A DNA stretch of 64,000 bases from Ryuthela nishihirai (taxonomy: Eukaryota; Arthropoda; Arachnida; Araneae; Heptathelidae): assembly GCA_038380435.1 (NCBI GenBank), contig JAWZYU010000679.1, positions 23,001-87,000 of the forward strand, given 5' to 3'. Positions 1-10,747 of the stretch are shown one piece after another; position 1 is the stretch's first letter; each line of letters starts with the position of its first letter. The notes under the pieces were generated by a model. The model did no database searches, had not been told where the DNA came from, and was given only the letters and a program-made list of their open reading frames with translations. Both the position numbers and the translations under genes were made by a program.

Positions 1-1195
1 GTGGCCTCCATAACACGGCATGCATAGTCAGAACTTGCACGGGGGGATATATGGATGTCCTTCTGACCGGTCTCAAACACTTGAGGCAGCTGGGTAGCGC
101 GCCAGGCTCTTCCCAGCTGGGTCAGCACAACCCCACAGTCAGTAGGGGGGGCCCGCTGTCGGACGTCCCCTCCCCCTGTGCACGTTAAAGAACACGTCTC
201 CCAACAGCCTTCGGGGGGTTTTAGCCCACGGTGTGCGAAGTGCCGCTCAGAGGTAGCTGCACGCACCAAAAACTTGGGGGCGCCATGCCAGTTTCCCCAT
301 GTCGCTCAGAGGTGTGTGAGTTGAGACGGCTGGTGTCGACCCCAAATGACGGGAGCTCACTGCAGTCAGGGTTTTAAGCATATTGTGCCACCCATTTGGA
401 TCTCTCGTCTGCCAGCAGAACCATTAAGTTTTCGGGGGTACTTACAACGTTGTAAGTATTGCTGAAATTTGAGTGTTACCGCTATAAAGCCGTGCACCTA
501 GCACCTAGCTGTTCTTCTGCATAGGTGCACGGCTTCAAGTGTCCGAGAGCCTCTGTCAACACAGTCGTCCGAATTCCCCCCCCCCAAAAAAAATGAGCGG
601 GGGCCAAGTGATTGGCCTCCGCTCATTTTTTGGGGGTGCGGACGGGGGAATCACACCTTGGCACATTAGGTCCAAATGCCTCCCCGTTGTAACAAGCGTC
701 TATAACATTTTGTATAATTGTTTACACTTATAACTAGGTAAAACTAGGTGTGGAATTATCACGGTGGCGTTGTCCCAGCCAGCTGAACCCTGGGATTTCA
801 CCTAACGGGGTTCTAAGAGTGCTACCCAACCTCGTCTTGTTGCCCGCTTGCTCAAGCGCACTAGTGGCGGCCTCAGGCGCGCCAGGTGGTGCTCGTGCTA
901 GAAGGCCTTGGACAAAGTGGGGGCGTGCTCTACGCCAACCGTCGTAACTCGTTTTAAATAACTACAGGAATTTCCCCCCCCCCAGGATTGCAGCAGTTTG
1001 GGGGGGTCTGGTAGCCCGTGGCTGCTAAGATCTTCTACAGCAGAGTGCACGTGACCTGGCTGGACGAGCCGTGTGGCCTCCTCTCGGCAACTGGTGCACG
1101 CACCAAACCGTGAGGGCCAAAGGTCCCGATGGTTGTATAAATACGAATAAAAATGTATAATAAAGAATGAGTCCCGTTTTAAAATTAGTAAATAC
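1..1195. repeat. Left arm of long inverted repeat (GC-rich)
   Basis: This stretch is the near-perfect reverse complement of 3134-4330. The first nine bases (gtggcctcc) pair with ggaggccac at 4322-4330, so the arm probably continues left of the window. The inner end is sharp at 1195, where the AT-rich core starts. The arm holds an internally deleted SINE (75-262), a hairpin around a GCCGTGCACCTA stem (about 491-535) and a second hairpin around ATGAGCGG (about 585-632). Short frames inside the arm appear mirrored in the other arm and I do not regard them as genes. It could be a long terminal inverted repeat of a transposon or an inverted segmental duplication; the sequence alone does not decide. 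Confidence 0.85.
75..262 (+). mobile_element. Internally deleted SINE-A copy in left IR arm
   Basis: Blocks of the longer SINE-A family seen at 58491-58887 occur here in order with gaps. They are the tRNA-like ggtagcgcgccaggct block, the cccagctgggtcagc block, the cacgttaaagaacacg core, tctcccaacagc, and the 3' block agtgccgctcagaggta. The copy is roughly half the family's length, so it is a short derivative. It is duplicated in the opposite orientation in the right arm. Confidence 0.6.
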
Positions 1196-1492
1196 TTGTC
1201 TTGTTAATATCATACAAAATATAAATTTTCATAATGAAAATTATAAAAAGAACCCAACTGATTATTCAATATTACGTAAGAAACTTTTTCAATACCTAAT
1301 GATGATGTGCAGATAACAAAAGGACTCTGTGTCATACGCACCTTGGCAAGTATGTGTGGTAAGGTGTGTTGGACAAGAGTGTCTTTTTTAGCTCGCGAAA
1401 GGGGCCTGGGATCTCTTTTAGTTGAGACTGGTAGTAGGTTATGGGTGTTTTAGGTACGTTGGACTTTTTGTAACAGCTATTTTTTTTTACAG

Positions 1493-2841
1493 AATTATAT
1501 AGCGATGAAATTTATTTTCAACTGTTGGATCAAAGAGATTGTGCTCCCGATTTAATTTTCAATAATTATTTAACACATTTCATAATCGAAGATAAACCCT
1601 GCAAGTGTTTTAATAAATGTTTGAAATGTTTAGAGAATTACCAAACACATATCAAAAACTTGGAAACGTGTCGAGTAAGTTCTTATTTTTTATAATTTTT
1701 AAAATTTCTAAAATTATTTTTTTTCCTTATAATTTTTTTCTTTTTACAGAATTTACGAGGTCTACAATTTAATTGTTATATTCCTTATGGTAAAATTCAA
1801 CTCAATCATAACAATTTAATCTTTGTAGATCTTAGTCGTACGAACGTGAGTGATTTAACACATTTTAATTGTCCTAATTTAAAAGTTTTAATTATTTCTA
1901 ATAATTGGTTCATCAATGACGATATAATTTTATATTTACCTAAAAACTTGTTGTATATAGATATGAGTAATACAAAAATATCGAGTCAAGGAATTTTTTC
2001 TTTATTGAAAAATTTAAACGGCAAACCTATCCATATTAAACATTATGGAATGTATTACATTATCAAGTTATTGAATCAAAATGTAGCTTTGAAAAATTTA
2101 GAACTTTCATTTTTTGATATTCATACATTTTCTCAAATAGATAAATACTTACCAGATTTAAAAATATTGAAATTTAATTTAGAAATTGACGTTTACCATT
2201 TATTACCAGAAAATCTTGAAGAATTACAATTATTAATTTATACCGAAAATAATTTAAAAAACTTTTATTTACAATATTTATCGCGAAAAAAGCATAACCT
2301 TAAAGTGTTACAATTCTGTAATGATTGTAGCAATATCATTAATATTTCGCTAATTACATTATTAGACATATTAAAATGTTGTCCGGCAATAAAAAAATTA
2401 TACATTGAAAATATTGCATTTTATGGTGAAGCTAAAAAATCATATAATTTAGAATCTTTAGTGTACTATAATTTAAATAAGGATTCAGAGTATCATTTAA
2501 ATAAGTTACAGAGTATAACGAAAAACACTCATATTCTAAAATACGTTGGTTACGAAATTATTCAAATAACAGAAATATTTTCCACATTAAAAAATATAAC
2601 ATTACTATGTAATATTAAAAAGAAATGTCTAGTGGACATATTAAACTTGCCGCATTTAACACATCTCCAAATTATTGGTTTTAATATGCAAGTTATAGAA
2701 GCATATGCAGAAAAATATATTAAATATTACAATTTAAATATATGTTTTAAACACGTATATTACGATTACCAAGAAGAGACGTATTTTCAATTTTTACCTC
2801 TACACAGCCGTAATATTATTGAGAAATGGAATATACTTTAG
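1493..2841 (+). CDS. Leucine-rich-repeat-like protein, spliced, 5' end uncertain
   Basis: Two exons are seen. The exon at 1493-1674 follows a polypyrimidine tract plus AG and ends at a consensus gtaagt donor. A 75-bp AT-rich intron (1675-1749) ends in ttttacag. The exon at 1750-2841 ends at a TAG. The frame is open across the junction, giving at least 423 residues. The first exon encodes a Cys-rich patch (CKCFNKCLKC). The second encodes about ten irregular leucine-rich segments, such as LTHFNCPNLKVLIISNNW and LPENLEELQLLIY, so an LRR solenoid of F-box/LRR style is likely. No F-box, signal peptide or membrane segment was found. An upstream mini-exon at 1352-1358 (ATG TGT G before gtaagg) would fit the reading phase, but this is conjecture. 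The gene is AT-rich while the flanking inverted arms are GC-rich. The function is unknown; it may be a captured host gene or an element gene. Confidence 0.6.
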
Positions 2842-3133
2842 TGTAACAAGGAATAAATAACGTAACAAGGAATAAATAACTAAGCCCGCCGCTTTTCCAT
2901 ATACAACTATGCCTATTACCCTATAGCCGTAAAACGCTCCAAAACACGTTATTACCCCGTTTTAAAACAAGAGACCTCTTGATCATACACTTTTTCAAAG
3001 ACTCGTGAGTTTTCATCAATAACCAAAAGAATTACCCAAGCTGAGACGGACAATTTTCATGCACTAGTGAATAAGCAGCCCCTTCTTCCCTAAAGATCAC
3101 GTGAATAAGCAGCCCCTTCTTCCCTACACTCCT
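2842..3133. repeat. Short tandem duplications 3' of the LRR-like gene
   Basis: A 19-bp unit (gtaacaaggaataaataac) occurs twice in tandem just after the stop codon. A unit starting gtgaataagcagccccttc occurs at 3067-3092 and again at 3101-3126. Nothing else is recognised in this stretch. Confidence 0.7.
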
Positions 3134-4330
3134 GTATTTACTAATTTTAAAACGGGACTCATTCTTTATTATACATTTTTATTCGTATTTATACAACCAT
3201 CGGGACCTTTGGCCCTCACGGTTTGGTGCATGCACCAGTTGCCGAGAGGAGGCCACACGGCTCGTCCAGCCAGGTCACGTGCACTCTGCTGTAGAAGATC
3301 TTAGCAGCCACGGGCTACCAGACCCCCCCAAACTGCTGCAATCCTGGGGGGGGGGGAAATTCCTGTAGTTATTTAAAACGAGTTACGACGGTTGGCGTAG
3401 AGCACGCCCCCACTTTGTCCAAGGCCTTCTAGCACGAGCCCCACCTGGCGCGCCTGAGGCTGCCACTAGTGCGCTTGAGCAAGCGGGCAACAAGACGAGG
3501 TTGGGTAGCACTCTTAGAACCCCGTTAGGTGAAATCCCAGGGTTCAGCTGGCTGGGACAACGCCACCGTGATAATTCCACACCTAGTTTTACCTAGTTAT
3601 AAGTGTAAACAATTATACAAAATGTTATAGATGCTTGTTACAACGGGGAGGCATTTGGACCTAATGTGCCAAGGTGTGATTCACCCGTCCGCACCCCCAA
3701 AAAATGAGCGGAGGCCAATCACTTGGCCCCCAGTCATTTTTTTTTGGGGGGGGGGAATTCGGACGACTGTGTTGACAGAGGCTCTCGGACACTTGAAGCC
3801 GTGCACCTATGCAGAAGAACAGCTAGGTGCTAGGTGCACGGCTTTATAGCGGTAACACTCAAATTTCAGCAGTACTTACAACGTTGTAAGTACCCCCGAA
3901 AACTTAATGGTTCTGCTGGCAGATGACAGATCCAAATGGGTGGCACAATATGCTTAAAACCCTGACTGCAGTGAGCTCCCATCATTTGGGGTCGACACCA
4001 GCCGTCTCAACTCACACACCTCTGAGCGACACGGGGAAACTGGCACGGCGCCCCCAAGTTTTTGGTGCGTGCAGCTACCTCTGAGCGGCACTTTGCACAC
4101 CGTGGGCTAAAACCCCCCGAAGGCTGTTGGGAGACGTGTTCTTTAACGTGCACAGGGGGGGGGGACGTCCGACGGCGGGCCCCCCCTACTGAATGTGGGG
4201 TTGCGCTGACCCAGCTGGGAAGAGCCTGGCGCGCTACCCAGCTGCCTCAAGTGTTTGAGACCGGTCAGAAGGACATCCATATATCCCCCCGTGCAAGTTC
4301 TGACTATGCATGCCGTGTTATGGAGGCCAC
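3134..4330. repeat. Right arm of long inverted repeat (GC-rich)
   Basis: Reverse complement of 1-1195 with only scattered substitutions and homopolymer length changes, so the pair is recent or has been homogenised. It contains the same hairpins and the same short SINE-A derivative as the left arm. The outer boundary is at or beyond 4330; immediately outside lies a purine-rich minisatellite. Confidence 0.85.
4070..4255 (-). mobile_element. Internally deleted SINE-A copy in right IR arm
   Basis: Mirror of the copy at 75-262: tacctctgagcggcact at the left, cgtgttctttaacgtgcac in the middle and agcctggcgcgctaccc at the right. Because both arms carry it, the SINE was present before the arms duplicated. 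Confidence 0.6.
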
Positions 4331-4335
4331 ATTAT

Positions 4336-4625
4336 GAGGGTTAAAATTGGAAGGAGGCGAAATTGGAAGGAGGCGAGGAAATTGGAAGGAGGCGAGGAAA
4401 TTGGAAGGAGGCGAAATTGGAAGGAAGCGAAATTGGAAGGAGGCGAAAATTGGAAGGCGAGGAAATTGGAAGGAGGCGAGGAAATTGGAAGGAGGCGAAA
4501 TTGGAAGGAGGCGAAATTGAAAGGAGGCGAAAATTGGAAGGAGGAAATTGGAAGGAGGCGAAAATTGGAAGGAGGCGAGGAAATTGGAAGGAGGCGAAAT
4601 TGGAAGGAAGCGAAATTGGAATGAT
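4336..4625. repeat. Purine-rich minisatellite (aattggaaggaggcga units)
   Basis: About eighteen imperfect tandem units of 14-20 bp built from aattggaaggaggcga, some with an extra ggaa block. One strand is almost pure purine, so long frames in several phases are artefacts of the repeat. Confidence 0.95.
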
Positions 4626-4928
4626 GGAAATGATGGAAGTGAGACAACCATCTAAAATGGGAGTAGAAAGCTAGAGTTGACCCAAGGAACAGGCGCTCGA
4701 TGTGAAGTTACTAAATAGTCGACAGGAAACCTTTTATTTTAACTGATTTGTTTGTTTACGTAAACTGTATTTTTGTGTACTTGCTTGCCAGCACTTTTGG
4801 AGATACAATTAAAAGTCATGCACAAACCAAACCTATAGCAGTCGGGGATTGGTGGCGCAAAAGATGGAAACAAACAAATGATTTAGATACCCCCACCTGG
4901 GAACTGAACTTACTCTGAACCTGTATTA

Positions 4929-5330
4929 GTGGGTTTTGTAAACTTCATGAACCTAAAGCAGACGATGGATGTCAATATAAAGGCAACGGCTGCTGCCACC
5001 ACTTTTTTCGAACAGTCAGAGAGCATCACCTATTTGTTAAAATGGCAAACGAGTGAGATGGCGATCATCGCCTGTTTGAAACTCAAAGGTTTGGCAGCTG
5101 AATTTGTAAATGCTTGACAGAAACTAAGCGCGGAGTTAAGCGATGATATATTTAAGAGGGCAGTCATTGATAGGTTCGATCAGAGAAGCCAATGTTTCAA
5201 CTAACTCCGTTTGTCTGAACACGAAAATGGCGATCACTCAGTGGACACTCAGTCAACCTTCGACATTGATCACATGCAAACTCCATGCAAAACGCTTAAG
5301 AAGACATCACATCCCATTTCTTTAGCTGAT
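4929..5330 (+). pseudogene. Gag-like relic of gypsy-type element
   Basis: The frame shows a capsid-like stretch typical of gypsy Gag: FFEQSESITYLLKWQTSEM, then CLKLKGLAAEFV, a stop codon near 5115, then the continuation ELSDDIFKRAVIDRF in the same region. This is the part of Gag in which helices pack into the capsid shell. At least one stop and one frameshift break it. No zinc knuckle was identified before the pol relic. The assignment rests on the overall pattern and on the downstream RT. Confidence 0.5.
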
Positions 5331-5519
5331 TTTCAGCTGGACCATCTTTAGCCAGGAAAGTGGAAAACTAGGGAAGTTACTGATATGAAATAAATATGAT
5401 TTTGCTAGAGAAGTGAGCAAAGTCAACAGGAACGACGGCAATATACCACGAGATACACCTCAAAAGAATTTTAAGATAGGAAACCAATGAGACAGAACCT
5501 ATAAGGTGCATTTCGCATT

Positions 5520-6470
5520 GCAGGGAAAATTAGATTGACAGATACATGAATTACTCGATAATGGTATCATAAAGGAGAGCATTTCTCCCTTTCTTTCACA
5601 CATTGTGTGAGTGAAGAAGAAAGATTCAATATAACGGCAGAAACCATTCATGATTCATAAATAAAAAAAAAATACTCCCTCAAGCAGCTGCTTGCCACAG
5701 AGGTCTGACAGGAGACTGTCAGTTTATACGCCAAAGTAGGTCTGAGAGGATGGCAGGACTTCAGCAGAAAAATGACACATACAACCATGCCTTACCCGGG
5801 GCTCGAACCCAGGTTCCTTATATCAGTAGCCAAGCGCGCTAACCACTGACAGTCTCCGAAAACTGAACCCTCTGAAAAATAAAATTATCAAGCAAATAGC
5901 GCATGCCAAGTTCTTTAGTTCCGCAGAAAAGGTGTCAGGATATTGGCAAGTCCCTGTGCACCATCACTATATCGAGATGACGACCTCCATCATCAGAAAG
6001 GGGCTATTTAAATTCAACTTCTTGCCATTAGACTTACGTAATAGTCTCACCATGCTTCAGCACTTCTTAGATTGGAGCAAGTACTAGTGTATTTGAACGA
6101 TATTATGGTCGCCTCCCAGACATTCGACCAATACACAGGACATACCAATCCAATACACATGGAGGCCATCGAGAAATTTTCCATTCCCCGAAATGTGAAG
6201 AACGTTAGAGCCTTTCTGGGATTCATAGATCGCTATGCGTATTATTGTAGCTCTGTTCAAGAAGAACACTAAGCTCGCATGGGCACACGAGACTGAGACA
6301 GATTTCTAACATCTCTAATGTAAACTTAAAACCTAGCATGTCCTTTTATACCACGAATTTGGGAAGAAGTCTTCTTGTCTACCAATGCATCTGGCATAGC
6401 TATCTCTGGCGTACTGGAACAAGAAACATAGAGAGAATCTGGCAATATGTGGATATGCCCTGAAGTTACA
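5520..6470 (+). pseudogene. Reverse transcriptase/RNase H relic of gypsy-type element
   Basis: Successive fragments match the usual gypsy pol order. First is ELLDNGIIKESISPFLSHIV followed by VKKKD (about 5545-5640). A SINE then intervenes. Next come a SGYWQVPVH block (about 5940-5970), the catalytic-site strand VLVYLNDIMVAS (about 6078-6113), NVRAFLGF (about 6205) and an RNase H-like start NASGIAISGVLEQE (about 6385-6425). The active-site box reads YLND where YLDD is expected, which removes the first catalytic aspartate. Stops are frequent. The order and spacing make the identity convincing although the gene is dead. Confidence 0.7.
5659..5851 (-). mobile_element. SINE-B copy inserted in gypsy RT
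   Basis: tRNA-derived SINE on the minus strand. The tRNA-like head is at the right end, with a B-box-like ggttcgagccc and the A-box region around the gttagcgcgcttggc block. The body contains caagcagctgcttgcc and the A-rich tail is at the left. It lies between two parts of the gypsy RT and so is younger than that element. Related copies lie at 17435, 36874 and 50012. Confidence 0.8.
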
Positions 6471-6700
6471 AAATTGTTTAAGGGGAGTCATTGTAATGGG
6501 GAGTCCTTCAACAAGTCACCGAGGTGAATTTAATGAATCCTCGAAAGATATAAATTAGCCACGTTGACTGACTCACGAAGCTTTAAATTCTCATAACTCA
6601 CCTGCTAGTAGAGCCAGAACCGCCAACCCTGAAGAACCTGAGAATGACTTCATGAATAGTGGCAGTCCCGAGTTCGTAAGAGATCATGGATATGATCGAC

Positions 6701-8655
6701 CCATCCTCATACCATAGACTGTGCATTTCTACCCTAGAATTCGGAGACCACAACTTTTCCCATGATGACACTTAGGATGACACTTAGCTTATGATGACAC
6801 TTAGCTTAGGATCTGTTGTTCCGCTTCCCCACTTCTCTTCCCTGAGTGGTAAAAGTATGTCATGCCTACAGTGCTTGAAATATGGACTCGTATTTTTAAG
6901 ACTCGATCGCCTCCGCCATTTTTTTGTTTTTCTTCCTAACTTTTGTTTCTTTCCTAACTTTTCTGACCTAACTTTATCCTTCAATCTTTATTCCCCAGCC
7001 CTTGTGCCACTGAAAAAGAAGCCTTCCAGACCACAGTTTCTCGAACTTTCGGCACAAGTTGGTGATTATCTCTGAAAAGAAAACAAATTAATCATAGAAG
7101 GCTGATGGCAGTTGTCCAGCTGCGAAAGAGAAGTCACCAAGTTCTACCCAATGAGGGTTCTGGCCAATGTTCTGGCCAATGAGAAGTCACCAAGTTCTAC
7201 CCAAGTGACTCCCCCAATCCTAACTCTATCAAGTGGTCCAACAAAGAAAAAAGGACACATCTCTTCGCTCTTCAGACATGAAACAGAAGTGCAGTCATTT
7301 CTCTCGCTCTTGAAGACCAAGGTAAGCGACCTGGGTTCTAGAGATCATCGCTGTGGAAGAACACTTTTCGTATTTGACTCACTGCACTAGGACAATTGAA
7401 GAGGAAACAAACCTCACAGACAGAACGTGACTAATGAAGTTACCCTGGATGACTGTAGAGTGAACGGCTACAATAATATTATACGGCTACAATAATATTT
7501 ATACGGACTTTTTTGCAACTCTTATGCGGAGGAGAATGAGGTACAGGTGATATATATGTTTTGGTCTCACTTTCTTAGTTCAAATGTGATGGACTGGACT
7601 AAAAGTCCTATTTCAAAAATCGTGATACTTGCGGATGGAAACATTACTTGGGCAATATAAAAATTAGTGCTTCCAGCCCACGACAAACAAGATTTTTGAC
7701 GTCGCTGAATCTTGGTTTCGCATAAACTAGATAGCTTATACTTTTGACTAATTTTCAGGGTATATAGCCAATTAAAATGCAAAGTTTACAAATTACCGTT
7801 GTCACTCAAAGATATATAGCTTGAAATTGATTGTATACGTTTTTTCCCCCCTATTTTCAGATATTTTCCCTTATACGTTGTTAGCTACCAGACAAATAAT
7901 TAGACGCAGTTCTGAAAGCATTTGAGCTCTGCTTTCATTTCACAGTTCACTTCGGGAAATCTAAATAACATCCAGTTTATGTTTCTTCCTCCTGCAGATA
8001 CATCAAATATTCGAAACTCAAAGCACAACCAAATGAAATAATAAAATAGTAAGAGCCATAATCTGATGTTGATATTCGTGAATTTATCAGCCAATATCTG
8101 CATTCAAAAGTACTTGGCTGATAAGCGATTATTGTCGACGCGGGTAGCTGATACTACCGCATGTAAGAAATTGATGTTAACCCGGATGGGATCTTTAGGG
8201 ACGTGAAGAAGCATAACTTCATTATTAATGGCTTACATGAGTAAAAAATTACTTCAGATAGAAAAGAAAGCAATTTATTGAAACTTCAATGAGAATATTT
8301 ACTTTAAAAAGACATCAGGCATTTGAATAATACCACAAATAGAAAACATAATTAATTTTATATGAAAAAAGAGACTTTTTGCTGACAAAGCAGAATTTGT
8401 GTTCAAATATTACTCGAATGTTTGTAGAAAACAAGTATTAAATATGTGAAAATTTCAGTCGTATAGATTACGAAGTTCTCTTAGAGAAATGTAGAAGGAG
8501 TTACAGAATAATGAAACAGAGTGTTCCCATAATTGCGAATAACCTTACTTAAAAAAGCAAAATTGGCTCAGAAAAATTTTCAAAATTACATTTGCTAAAT
8601 TTTTATCAAATATTTAGTATTGCTTATTTTGCAGAATACACAGTGATGTGCCAAT
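6701..8655. other. No recognisable gene; scattered low-complexity sequence
   Basis: Short frames exist (for example 6791-7075 and 7112-7390) but show no domain I recognise. The first part may be decayed 3' sequence of the preceding LTR element. A short local duplication of the gtcaccaagttctaccca type occurs at about 7130-7205, and a duplicated ctacaataatatt at about 7470-7500. The rest is AT-rich. Confidence 0.5.
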
Positions 8656-8659
8656 GCCA

Positions 8660-9205
8660 ATAGAATAGAAAGCGACGAACGAATGGCAGCAGAATAGATG
8701 GTGATGAACAAATGCCGGCAGGATAAATAGTGATCAGCGAATGACAGCAGATGATGGTGATGAGGGAATGCCAGAAGAATAGACAGTGATGAGCGAATGC
8801 CAGAAGAATAGAGAGTTATGGACGAATGCCAGAATGATAGACAATGATGAGCGAATGCCAGAAGAATAGAGAGTTATGGACGAATGCCAGAATGATATAC
8901 AGTGATGAGCTAATGCCAGAAGAATAGACAGATGAGTGAATGCCAGAAGAATAGACAGATGAGTGAATGCCAGAAGAATAGACAGAGATGAGCGAATGAC
9001 AGGAGAATAGACAGCGATGAGCGAATGCCAGAACAATAAACAATGATGAGCTAATGCCAGAAGAATAGACAGCGATGAGCGAATAGCAGAAGAATGGACA
9101 GTGATGAGCAAATGCCAAGAGATTAGACAGTGATGAGCGAATGCCAGGAGAGTAGACAGTGATGAGCGAATGGCAGGAGAATAGACAGTGATGAGCGAAT
9201 GACAT
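8660..9205. repeat. Minisatellite with ~30-bp unit (gatgagcgaatgccagaaga)
   Basis: About eighteen degenerate tandem copies of a unit containing gatgagcgaatgccagaaga and atagacagt. Some units are shortened, such as the pair around 8925-8980. Repetition makes open frames on the opposite strand that read as serine/leucine/histidine-rich protein; these are not genes. Confidence 0.93.
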
Positions 9206-10736
9206 AAGAATTAATAGAAAAAGTGGAGGACATAGAAGAGAAATTTTTTTCCGAGATGTGATTAACCAGAGGCTATTGATAGAATAAACAGAAAGGTATA
9301 TTAGTTACTAACATCAGTTTGTTGCGTTTACAACTCTTATGTTACTAGAAGAAACATTTGATTGTCTACTAATGCTTCATTATTGAGCAGATATTGATAA
9401 TGTAGCCTAACTTTTATCCTTACGAAAACATCATGTTATTATGTATTAGCGTCTAGGATACTAGGAAAAACTTATAAAGTGTGTACAAAAAACTATAGCC
9501 TAGACTATTGAGAAATATCACAGTCTGTAAGGTCAGCTCCTCTCAGGTAATTAAGTCTTTGTTGCACTTATGTAAATAAATAACTCATTTTACCTCATTT
9601 TTAGTGTGTTATTTCCTGACATTTGGATCCCTAAATCAATCCTGGACTTTTGAAACACGAGTGTTAAACACTGAGAAATCAAAACTTTTATCTCAATATT
9701 TCAAGTATAATGGAAAGACAGGATTATATACAGAAAAACTGACACAAATGTCATCACTGTCTATTCTTCTAAACCCAATACCACTATTTGCAGGCGACTA
9801 TTGGCAGCGTCACTTTGCAGCCGGTCTAAGTTTCATTTTCCCACTAACTTTCAAACTACAATATATGAATATATATCTTTGCAGTTCACTATTATTACTT
9901 TTTTCGTATGTAGCATTAAACCAAAAGATGTAAAATATAAACTATAGAACTTATAGAAAGGTCTAAATTTATTTTAGAATACTATATATACAGTATATAT
10001 AAATATATGAAACAAAATTAGTTAAACCGATAGAGGTGCTGGCGTTGAACTTTGTGCTGCTAATGACCTGACCATATATGGAAATTGTCTATCTGGGCTA
10101 CTTTATCTGTGGGATTATGAATCAAATAATACAAATGAAAATAAAATCTACATATTTTATGTAACATATATATATGTTGTCTTATATCATTATTGTAAAT
10201 TAGCATTTGCAAATTAGTATGCAACACTGACACCGCAAGAAACGCACCATGTATATTTTAAATATTTTTTAGAAATAATTATTCAAAGCCAAAATTTTTA
10301 TCCTTTGAACCATGCTTCTTTCCTATATCAACCTATTTAATTTTAATTACATACTATTTCCATGACATTTATATTTATTTTATATGAATTAAAATAATTA
10401 TATTATTAACTTATACTGTTCAGTGTTCAATGATATGATCTTTAAATATTCTGCGTAATATTCGATATCTGTTAAAATTGTTCAGAATATGGCAATCTAG
10501 ACATTGTCATGAATACTTATATAGTTTGCAGTAAGACTATGACTTTTCCGTAACTGTTTTACTCTACAACAGATAGATCAAAATGTGGTGGGAAGGTTAA
10601 AAGTCCCTGAACTTTGAGATTCCTGTTTTCTCCAACAGTTTTATAATTACATCTAGTCAAATTTTATATGTAAAATCAGAGAGAAGGCTTGATCAAAGAA
10701 AAGAGGGTTGTTTTTTCCCCAACAACAAAATTAAAG
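9206..10736. other. AT-rich stretch, no supported gene
   Basis: One 109-codon frame (9604-9933) has no motif I recognise and sits in AT-rich sequence with no splice or promoter context. The remainder includes short TA-rich runs (about 9985-10010 and 10165-10175). I see nothing else. Confidence 0.5.
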
Positions 10737-10747
10737 GATTCAGTGGT
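10737..10747. repeat. Target-site duplication, left copy of RTE element
   Basis: gattcagtggt flanks the 3' (CAT)n tail of the minus-strand RTE element and recurs exactly at 14336-14346. Confidence 0.9.

Larger units (their letters stand above)
4640..6700 (+). mobile_element. Degenerate Ty3/gypsy-type LTR retrotransposon body
   Basis: A gag-like relic and a pol-like relic lie in the expected order on the plus strand. They are preceded by a possible primer-binding zone around ttggtggcgcaaaag (about 4850). No matching LTR pair was recognised in the window, so the ends are approximate. A SINE-B interrupts the RT. Stops and frameshifts are frequent and the element is certainly dead. Confidence 0.6.

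Noticed and set aside
4304..4674. Several long overlapping frames on both strands
   Set aside because: They read through a short tandem repeat in every phase and have only repetitive composition.
8734..9205. Long minus-strand frames encoding Ser/Leu/His-rich repeats that look like a membrane protein
   Set aside because: They are translations of the ~30-bp minisatellite; unit-length slippage changes the frame and no start context or domain exists.
9604..9933. 109-codon frame as a host gene
   Set aside because: No domain, no splice or promoter context and AT-rich surroundings; it is compatible with chance.
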